From contig NC_045145.1 of the NCBI RefSeq assembly GCF_008831285.2, forward strand, positions 10,478,802 through 10,542,801: a stretch of 64,000 nt of DNA, in the 5' to 3' direction. The stretch is from Nymphaea colorata. Its lineage: Eukaryota; Streptophyta; Magnoliopsida; Nymphaeales; Nymphaeaceae. Shown piece by piece: positions 57,524-64,000 of the stretch. Each line of letters starts with the position of its first letter. Within the stretch, counting starts at the first letter, position 1. The position numbers and the translations under genes are program-made. The notes beneath the pieces were generated by a model. It was not told where the DNA came from, ran no database searches, and saw only the letters and a program-made list of their open reading frames with translations.

Positions 57524-59692
57524 GTACCCGATGTGCCAACACCATATCCACCAAAATGTATATATGTGTGGGGCCTACGTTTTTTAAAGGAGAACTGACT
57601 GGTGTCTGGTGCAGATGCATATGGAGAGAGAGGGAGAGAGAGAGAGAGAGAGCCCTTTTGTACCTGTACCCTAGTTTTTATTTTTGAAAAATGCCATACC
57701 TGCTTCCATGATCACACGCTGCATTCATGTGGCATATTATGTGAGTGTGTGTGTGAGAGAGAGAGAGCCCTTTTTACCTGCACCCATGTTTTTGTTTTTG
57801 AAAAGATGCCATACTTGCTTCCATGATCACACCCTGCATTCATGTGGCATATTATTCATATTTCAGTAGATAAAATTATATGATAACAACAACCACCAAG
57901 TTCAGTTCAGTTTCTTATTCACTTGTTCAGTTTTTTAATGTTCTAATGTTGTTTTCAAAGCCATCATTTTGTGCATTGGTAACTTGTTATGATCTTCTGT
58001 TGCAGATTCCAAATGCTTAGGGAGCTGGTTCCTCATAGTGACCAAAAACGAGATAAAGCATCATTCCTTCTAGAGGTACCTTGTATGATTCTTGTTTGTG
58101 AATATGTTCATCCATGTTGTCTGTAGTTCTGGACACTGATATATCAGTGTCAGACATGGTCATGAAGCATAAACATGTTGGAAGTGTAGAAAGACAAATA
58201 CATGGATGCTGATACAGTGAAAAAAGTTAACATCTAGAGGCTATAAGCTTTTCCAAAGAGAGAGAGGGAGAGAGAGCTGGTTTAATATGATTTTGCTCTA
58301 CTATACGGTGTATTAGATATGCAAAATCATCTTTCTGCTTGAATAATATTTTTCTGCACATAGAGACAGTAATACAGAAATGCACACAATATACACTAAC
58401 AACAAAAAACACTATGCAGAGGCATTTATCTCAAATCTACTAGCTTTGATTTCTTGCTTCCTATTTTCAGGTTATTGAGTATATCCACTCATTGCAAGAA
58501 AAAGTTCAGAAGTATGAGAGCCTATATCAAGAGCATGACGAGGATAAGATTAAAATGATGGCATGGGTAATGTGTTGCTCTATTTTCCCGATCCTTTTCT
58601 GTTGCTATTTTTTTCATTCTGGAAATTCATAATATTGTATGCTTTGCCTGCATATAGTTTGGCACAGTATTTGTGTTTATGGAGGTCCTAATAAATATTT
58701 GATGCATCTTAGAAAAAAGTTATCTTTCTCTTTTATAATATTGAGTTTTTCCTTCAGAAACTGAATAATTATCATTCCCAGACAACTGTATCCTTTTCGG
58801 ATGCATTGTGTTCAATGATGATTTGGCTGAATTTCAAGGGTATTTTGTGTGATTCTAAGGGATTGAGCATGAGTTTGTCACTGAAGCGATCATGCTTCAT
58901 ATTTATGATTTCTATTAGGGAGCGTCTTCCATGGTTGTGTCTTAGGAAGCTGATATATGCTGTTTTGAGCCATTTTTCTATATAAAATGAAAACCAATAT
59001 TTTTGCTGGATACCTTAAATGTGCTTTTTACATCCAACGGATTGTGTACATGACATAAACAAAGGAATTAATTCAATAGGTTGCAAACCATTTCTATCTT
59101 ATTATGTGCATGCCTCCTACTAGGCATTCCATATACAAATCTGGGGAAAGATCTTTTTGCTTTCAGATATTCATTGTTATTGGTGGACACTCTAATGTTC
59201 TCACACTTCTTTTGGATAGAAGAGCGGCCAAGGACTGGTGGCGAGTAACATGGATCATCTACAAGTCCAAAAAAACAGCCCAAGTTTTGTCTTTGGACCA
59301 AAATTTGATGACAGTAATGCCTCTGTTGCCCCATCAATTGTTGCCAATTCTCAGAACTTGGCACTGCCTGGAACCCTGAATACATCTTCTCCGTTCAAAG
59401 AGAAGGAACATAGTTCTTGCTTTCCTGGCAATGCTGCTGGTTCTGTTCCTTGTCCACATTCATCCTTGTACTCTCCCTTTATCAGAAACATGTCGAAACA
59501 TCCACATCACCGAGTGCCTGAGGACACTGAAAATGTCTCAAGTCTTCCTCAATCTCAATCAGAATTCTGGCCGAGGCCATATTCCACAGATGAACCATTC
59601 AGAGGTGATGTGTCTCACTTAACTGGAAATGAACGAGAGAACTTGGTAGTTGAAGATGGTGTGATCAACGTTTCAAGCATCTATTCCCAGGA
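52164..59692 (+). CDS. BIM-type bHLH transcription factor (BIM1/2-like), five exons, 3' end outside window
   Basis: Exons: 52164-52266, 52575-52683, 58006-58075, 58471-58566, 59220-59692; splice phases fit throughout. The protein has an acidic N-terminus ([11 protein letters not shown]), then [20 protein letters not shown], whose H-E-R (57, 61, 65) are the E-box/G-box-contacting residues. The helix-loop-helix reads [20 protein letters not shown], then [20 protein letters not shown] Ser/Pro/Asn-rich region leads to [12 protein letters not shown], just before the expected SLTQAL...ID block of BIM proteins. BIM proteins bind with BES1/BZR-type factors to E-boxes in brassinosteroid-responsive promoters. 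Exon 5 ends in phase 2 with GA|GTAAGC; the next exon is not found before the copia element at 60.1 kb, so that element apparently sits in intron 5. The second intron is GC-AG. ATG 52164 or 52167 could start translation. Confidence 0.9.
53040..54260. mobile_element. fold-back element with about 90-bp inverted arms
   Basis: The left arm at about 53060-53145 (AACTAACAATTTTC, ATTTTGTTGTTCAATCTTGG, CCAAAGTTTTTTA, TTGTTAAG, TTGTTGTGTG) is the inverse of the right arm at about 54142-54230 with few mismatches. Each arm continues inward into a CA-type microsatellite. A second inner pair of inverse words rich in TATCGTA lies at about 53255-53290 and 54065-54105, so one element may be nested in another. 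No transposase is present. Long arms suggest a MULE-type or fold-back element; the duplication at the ends was not identified. Confidence 0.65.
53143..53252. repeat. compound (TG/CA)n microsatellite
   Basis: TGTGTGTATG turns into (CA)n with TACA and GACA interruptions. It forms part of the left arm of the fold-back structure. Confidence 0.9.
54261..56000. other. intron 2 interior, unassigned
   Basis: A stretch at 54.2-55.1 kb has leader-like composition (GATGACTCGAGCCACGAG; CTCGAGCC words) and may be LTR-derived, but no paired end or coding sequence was found. The remainder is AT-rich. Confidence 0.35.
56010..56300. repeat. A-run/T-run patch with imperfect inversion
   Basis: A-rich sequence with AAAACGCGATAAA turns into T-rich sequence with GCGTTTTTTTCATTTT. 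The halves are roughly complementary and could fold. It may be a degenerate MITE; superfamily is not assignable. Confidence 0.45.
56430..56880 (-). mobile_element. copia integrase fragment in BIM intron 2
   Basis: Minus-strand blocks: [20 protein letters not shown] (cf. CPYTPQQNGVAERKNRHLL) near 56.83 kb, the end of the integrase core with [10 protein letters not shown], and then a [13 protein letters not shown] block (cf. KVFGCTCFVHxLxP) near 56.6 kb. It is short, broken and antisense to the host gene. Confidence 0.7.
57229..57306. repeat. (TA)n(GA)n microsatellite with a G run
   Basis: TATATATATA, then GAGAGAGAGA, then GGGGTGGGGGGGGG and GAGAGAGA. Intronic and non-coding. Confidence 0.9.
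57482..57525. repeat. (CT)n(TA)n microsatellite
   Basis: CTCTCTCTCT is followed by TATATATATA, the inverse arrangement of the repeat at 57229. Confidence 0.9.
57651..57855. repeat. about 90-bp direct duplication separated by GT/GA microsatellite
   Basis: Copies at about 57651-57740 and 57765-57855 share GCCATAC.TGCTTCCATGA and TGCATTCATGTGGCATATTA. Both follow GAGAGAGAGCCCTTTT, so the repeated unit probably includes the microsatellite. Confidence 0.9.
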
Positions 59693-59699
59693 GTAAGCC

Positions 59700-60105
59700 T
59701 CAATATTTTCACATGCATGTTTAAATAATTTCTTGTTTTTAAGGTTCCATTAATTTGACTGTTATTTCTAAAAAGCTGCAAAACATGTTTTTTTACCACT
59801 TGGAAGCATTTGCGTTTTTAGATTCTGCAATTTTGTAGCCTTGTGAAGAGACAAGAATTTGGGATACGTATTGCATGCAGTAGTTTTCATGGAAATACAG
59901 ATCTAGTTGTTATTGAAGAGTGAAGACAGATCACTATTTGGATCGCTTCAGCATGTTTTGGGTATGGATAAATGTTGATAATGCATGGTCATATATATAT
60001 GATCAGGCTTTAGGTCACCATATAACTTGTCAATTGTCACTGCATGTAGTTTCCTCATGCACGGTTTGTTTGATCCCTGATTGGGTTTCTAGGCCATATT
60101 CATAC
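59700..60105 (+). other. start of BIM intron 5
   Basis: It follows the donor at 59693. No sequence resembling the next BIM exon (Leu/Thr/Gln-rich, ...SLTQAL) is found in any frame before the copia LTR begins. Confidence 0.6.
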
Positions 60106-60282
60106 TGTTACAAGAGAGAGAGAGAGAGCCGAAAAGAATATTCATTACATGACCCTAATCTCTATTAAAAGCGATTAGGGTTAGAGAATTTACAAAAGTA
60201 GTCCAATAGAAATAAGAAAGCATTTAAAGAACTCCTCTCTAACTTCTTAATATTTCAGAAAAACTTTTTTGCATCTTTAACA
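60106..60282 (-). repeat. copia 3' LTR (177 bp)
   Basis: In element orientation it runs from TGTTAAAGATGC at 60282 to CTCTCTCTTGTAACA at 60106. It follows the purine tract and resembles the 36466-36647 LTR. The outside flank is CATAC; the other duplication copy would lie beyond the window. Confidence 0.75.
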
Positions 60283-60297
60283 CTCCTCCTCAAGCTG
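60283..60297 (-). promoter_or_regulatory. copia polypurine tract
   Basis: The minus strand reads GAGGAGGAG directly before the LTR and overlaps the pol stop codon (TGA). This is the usual plus-strand primer position. Confidence 0.75.
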
Positions 60298-61673
60298 AAG
60301 CATATATATCAATCATGCTCAGCTTGTTACAACATCTCAGGAAATCGCCTATGGGAAGAGCTTTAGTGAGGATATCTGCTGCCTGATCTTCTGAGAAGAC
60401 ATGAATAGTGCTAACAATTCCTCCTTGAACTAAGTCTCGAATATAGTGGCAATCCACCTCAATGTGTTTAGTCATCTCATGGAAGATAGGATTGTTAGCA
60501 ATATATGTAGCTGCCTTGTTGTCACAATACATCTGCATTGGGAGATCCACTGAAACACCCAACTCTAAAAGTAGTGATCTAACCCACGACATTTTAGCCA
60601 CAGTTTGAGCCATAGCCCTATATTCTGACTCAGCATTAGAACGAGCCACCACATTCTGCTTCTTGCTCCTCAAGGAAATGAAATTACCGCCCACAAAGAC
60701 ACAAAAACCTGTAGTAGACTTCCTATCATCTACTGAGCCTGCATAATCAGCATCACTATACGCTTCAATGTCAACACATTCTCCCTTTTTGAACCATAAC
60801 CCCTTTCCTGGGGAAGATTTCAAGTATCTGACAATCATTAGAGCAGCATCCCAATGAACCGTCTGCGGTTTTTCCATGAACTGGCTTAACTTATTCACAA
60901 CAAAGCTAATGTCGGGGCGAGTGACAGTCAGATATAACAGTTTCCTTATCAGGGACCTGTAAGATCTAGAGTCAAACGGCTCTGAGTCATCATCATGTAT
61001 ATGAATGCGGGGATTCATGGGAAGTGTGGCAGACGTAGCCCCTAATAGTCCTGTTTCTTGTAGAAGATCAAGGACATATTTCTTTTGAGACACTACAACT
61101 CTTTTATTACTACGGGTCACCTCAATACCAAGAAAATAACGGAGTTGTCCAAGGTCTTTTGTAACAAAGTGTTGCTGTAAAAACTCCTTTGTTTGAGCTA
61201 TCCCTTGATCATTTACTCCAGTAAGAACAATATCATCCACGTACACAATCAATATCACAAGTCCTGCAGAGCCTCGCTTGATAAACAATGAGTTATCAAG
61301 CTGGGATCGGCGAAATCCACACTTAGATAACACTTCAGTAAGTTTTTATAACCATGCACGGGGACTCTGTTTAAGTCATAAATAGTCTTCTTTAATTTGC
61401 ATACCTTGGAACACTCCTCTTGTCGCTCAAAACCAGGTGGTTGCTGCATATAGACGATTTCAGAAAGGGCTGAAAAAGAGGCCACTCTCGTTGTACAGCA
61501 AGAGATATAATCAGTCGAATAGTGCCCAACCGAGCCACAGGCGAAAATGTTTCAAAGAAGTCAACACCATAAGTCCGAGTACCCATTTGCGACAAGACGA
61601 GCCTTGAACCTTTCAACTGAACCATCAGAATGATACTTGATGGTGAATACCCATCGTAATCCAACCACATCAC
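60290..61673 (-). pseudogene. copia reverse transcriptase and RNase H
   Basis: The longest frame (60290-61333, 347 codons) has VYVDDIVLTG (YxDD active site), LGQLRYFLGIEV, the AYSDADYAGSVDDRKSTTGF RNase H block, SRSKKQNVVARSNAESEYRA, MYCDNKAATYIANNP and ADILTKALP. Upstream pieces (61255-61673) carry TYGVDFFETFSPVARL, then WPLFQ, then LSEIVYMQQPPGF in another frame. Between WPLFQ and LSEIVYM about a dozen codons that should hold motif A (LDVxNAFLxG) are missing, near 61470. Without that aspartate the polymerase would be inactive. Confidence 0.92.
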
Positions 61674-62466
61674 AGTGTGTTGGGGGGTCTACCAAATCCC
61701 AAGTCCCCCGAGAAAGAAGAGCATCAATTTCCTCTTGCATAGCTTGTCGCCAACGTGGATCTAAAAGGGCATGATGGTGAGAAGACGGGATAACATGACT
61801 AGATAGAGCTTGATCAAACTGCTCTCGACTTGTACTCAGATGGGCAGTAGAGACAGAATTAGAAATAGGATGTAATGTGCATTGTCGCTTGCCCTTGCTA
61901 ATGGCAATAGGGAGATCTACTGCAGAATTGTCATCATTTAAACCTGAGTCAGTCTTATCAGTGGAGCTTACCTCTTGAGACGATGTTGGTGGACGGTTGA
62001 GAGAGGGACCTAGACGACGAGTATAAACCAACGGAGGCTCAAGAAAACGTTCATGTGACCTAGGTTGAGATGGTGGAAAAGACTCAAGTGACATTGGTGG
62101 AATAGGAAGTGGTATAGGTGCATGCATCTCAGATGAAGAGGGACTTGACAGAGGAAAATAAGGACGAGACTCAAAAAAGGTAACATCCGCACTGATAATG
62201 TCTTTTTTAGTCAGGGGATCAAAGCATTTATATCCTTTTTGATTGGCTGAGTAGCCAATAAAGACACATTTGATGGCTTGGGCAGCAATTTTATTTTTGT
62301 TCGGGCCTAGGATGTGTGCAACACAAGTGCATCCAAAAACTTTGGGAGGTAAATGAAATAATGAACGTACTAGATATAGAATTTGAATTGGAATACGTTC
62401 TTGAATGGAGGAAGAGAGTAATCTATTAATGAGGTAACATGCAGTAAGAATAGCATCACCTGAAAA
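61561..62466 (-). pseudogene. copia integrase C-terminus and start of RT
   Basis: From 62466 down: a GDAILTACYLINRL block, PPKVFGCTCVAHILGPNKNK, KCVFIGYSANQKGYKCFDP and ISADVTFFESRPYFPL. A Pro/Ser-rich linker follows (62127 on), then RWRQAMQEEIDALLSRGTWD and LRWVFTIKYHSDGSVERFKA of the RT N-terminus. The frame is lost at ANGY near 61.57 kb. The segment matches the order seen in the 36-kb copy. Confidence 0.88.
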
Positions 62467-63646
62467 CTAGGCAGGAATGTGAGAATGTAACATGAGGGTA
62501 TGAGCTACGTTTAGGAGTTGTCGATGTTTGCGTTCAGCTACACCATTTTGTTGGGACATATGTGGACAAGTATATTGAGGTCGAATTCCATGGTCGGCAT
62601 AAAACTGAAGTAGAATGGAAGACTTGAATTCAAGAGCATTATCAGTGTGAATATTTTTGACAATGAATCTAAACTGAGTTTTTATTTCCTTGATAAACTT
62701 TTGAAGAATACATATGACTTCAGATCTTTCCCTAATAAGAAAACCCAACTGACTCTAGTAAAATCATCAACTAGAACAAAATAATATCGAAAACATGACC
62801 GAAAAGGAACCCGACTAGGACCCCATACATCCACATGAATAAGATCAAAAGGACTCTGACTCGACGGACTCTGAATTGAAGTAAAGACGCTCCGTGTATG
62901 CTTGCCCAACTGACAAGCATCACACAAGAATGACTCTGATGCAGGAATATCAGGAAACATGCGACGAAGTTTGGTACTGACGGATGACCCAATCTGAGAT
63001 GCCATTGAAAAGGAGAAGGCTTCGAAGGAACTGAAGATGCAGCAACATCAACTGGGATTGACAGAAAATAAAGTCCCTCACGTTCATAGCCGCAACCAAT
63101 CATCTTTCCAGTTAGTAAGTCCTGAAAAGAACAAGAACCAGGGTCAAAAATGACTTTATACTTTAAATCAATAGCTATCTGTTTAACAGATAACAAGTTA
63201 ACAGGAAACTGAGGAGCATATAGCACACGTGTAACAGTGCCTAAATGTGGGAGGTAGATATCACCGCTGCCCAGAAACGGGGACAGCTTGCCATCAGCCA
63301 ATCTGACATGCTGTGGTGTAGAGAATCTGACAAAAGATGAAAAATTCTGTAGTTGATTACAACAATGTCTAGAAGCACTAGAATCTATCATCCATGTCAT
63401 ACCTGGATCATCATTGGGAGTACCAACAGAGAATGCAGAGTCTATAACAGCAACATCAACAAATGTAGAGACAAATGTAGAGGCAGACCGTTGAGCAGGA
63501 ACACGATCATATTCATCCTTACTTAAGGGAATATGACATGGATATAGAAGGATCAGTAGAAGAGTCAACCATTGATATTGTTGCCTTTGAATGGGCTGCT
63601 TGGGATGAAGAGGGGCCTTTGCCGATGGCGATTCTACCTCCACCAC
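62467..63646 (-). pseudogene. copia protease, GAG-pre-integrase and integrase core
   Basis: Protease: MTWMIDSSASRHCCNQL (about 63.38 kb), with Ser replacing the usual Gly of the D-(S/T)-G active site. GAG-pre-integrase: FQWHLRLGHPSVPNF (about 63.0 kb). Integrase: CDACQLGKHTRSVF zinc-binding end, DLIHVDVWGPSRVPF and VLVDDFTRVSWVFLL (first Asp), then after a frame change NIHTDNALEF (second Asp) and CPHMSQQNGVAERKHRQLL (Glu). All three catalytic acids of integrase are present. A stop near 62467 interrupts the core end. Confidence 0.9.
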
Positions 63647-63983
63647 GTCCAGAAGAGACGTTCAAACGGAGGTGAGGATGCTTGTCCCAACAATGATTTT
63701 CTAGATGACCAACTTTGCCACAATAAGAGCACTGAAATCTGCCACGTCTTGCACCACGGCCTATACCACGTCCCCTAGTGCCACCAAAAGAACTAGGAAC
63801 CCGTCCTCCTGATATCACAAGTGCAGAGACTGGTGTGTCATTCGTATTCTGAGAAAGAATGGCTGCAAAACGACTCAGCTTATTATACGTGTCTACTAAA
63901 TCTGGAAGTTCACTGCCTGTGAGAATTTGAGACTTTGCCACAGAGTATTTTGAAGATAGGCCAAATAGTAACTTTGCTACCAT
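63519..63983 (-). pseudogene. copia gag C-terminal part with zinc knuckle
   Basis: LLFGLSSKYSVAKSQILTG and DLVDTYNKLSRF are typical of the end of the copia gag capsid domain. A Gly/Arg-rich stretch follows, then CSYCGKVGHLENHC, a perfect C-x2-C-x4-H-x4-C knuckle for RNA binding. The N-terminal part lies beyond 64000. It overlaps the protease frame, so a frameshift separates them. Confidence 0.85.
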
Positions 63984-64000
63984 ACCAGTCTCAACGTGTG

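Larger units (their letters stand above)
52684..58005 (+). other. 5.3-kb GC-AG intron 2 of the BIM gene
   Basis: The donor is ACAG|GCAAGT and the acceptor TGTTGCAG|A. Joining them completes an Arg codon (AG|A) and restores INDR-FQML of the bHLH domain. The nearest GT (after AGGCAA) would shift the frame. The intron holds a fold-back element, microsatellites, a copia fragment, a homopolymer-rich patch and a 90-bp tandem duplication. Confidence 0.85.
60106..64000 (-). mobile_element. Ty1/copia element, near complete but defective, cut by the window edge
   Basis: 3' LTR 60106-60282, PPT, then RNase H, RT, integrase, protease and gag on the minus strand toward 64000, where the element leaves the window. 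Long frames survive, so it is younger than the other elements here. Defects: several RT frameshifts, one internal stop near 62467 and DSS instead of DSG/DTG in the protease. It is antisense to the BIM gene and apparently lies in its intron 5. Confidence 0.9.

Noticed and set aside
59167-59219. alternative acceptor (TTTCAG at 59161-59166) for BIM exon 5
   Set aside because: Using it would put the downstream exon out of phase with exon 4.
59068-59385. 105-codon minus-strand frame
   Set aside because: Antisense shadow of BIM exon 5, whose plus-strand frame fits splice phases and composition.

Overview
The window looks like nuclear DNA of a flowering plant. It is AT-rich, mostly non-coding and dominated by old, nested transposable elements. 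Only two host genes look alive: a bHLH transcription factor of the BIM (BES1-interacting Myc-like) family, split by long introns and running off the right edge, and a small single-exon cystatin-like gene. A phosphatidylserine synthase exon and a serpin 5' exon are present as orphan fragments. The species cannot be named from the sequence. The decayed elements suggest a genome with slow TE turnover, but that is inference.

Layout. 1-2.9 kb: spacer with a 64-bp tandem duplication and a CTCGAG-rich hAT-like MITE. 2.93-14.88 kb: one Ty3/gypsy Tat-lineage element on the minus strand, bounded by a matching 5-bp duplication (ACCAT). It has a 4.5-kb 5' LTR, a plant-mobile-domain reading frame ahead of gag, gag, protease, RT, two RNase H domains and the start of integrase, which is fused directly to a stub of 3' LTR. 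14.9-18.85 kb: degenerate L1-type LINE (minus). 20.1-27.6 kb: decayed CACTA element (plus) split by a 2.9-kb solo LTR. 29.5-34.4 kb: Athila-type gypsy fragment abutting a truncated copia element (both minus). The copia integrase is broken by a 974-bp hAT element that carries a serpin exon. 36.5-39.0 kb: internally deleted copia element (plus). 39.3 kb: orphan phosphatidylserine synthase exon 1, followed by another copia fragment (39.6-40.4 kb, minus). 42.1-42.7 kb: candidate MITE. 44.6-45.0 kb: cystatin-like gene with a clear TATA box (minus). 48.5-49.9 kb: decayed retroelement-like coding stretch. 52-59.7 kb: five exons of the BIM gene. 60.1-64 kb: a fairly recent but defective copia element, antisense to BIM and apparently inside its fifth intron; it belongs to the same family as the 36.5-kb copy.

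The most unusual points are the plant mobile domain inside the Tat element, the microhomology junction that explains its missing 3' end, the serpin fragment inside a hAT element that landed on an integrase catalytic codon, a GC-AG intron inside the BIM bHLH domain, a cystatin that lacks the papain-binding QxVxG loop, and a copia element whose RT lost its first catalytic aspartate in a small deletion. Coordinates of degenerate elements were read by eye from frame-by-frame translation and are approximate unless a boundary motif is quoted.
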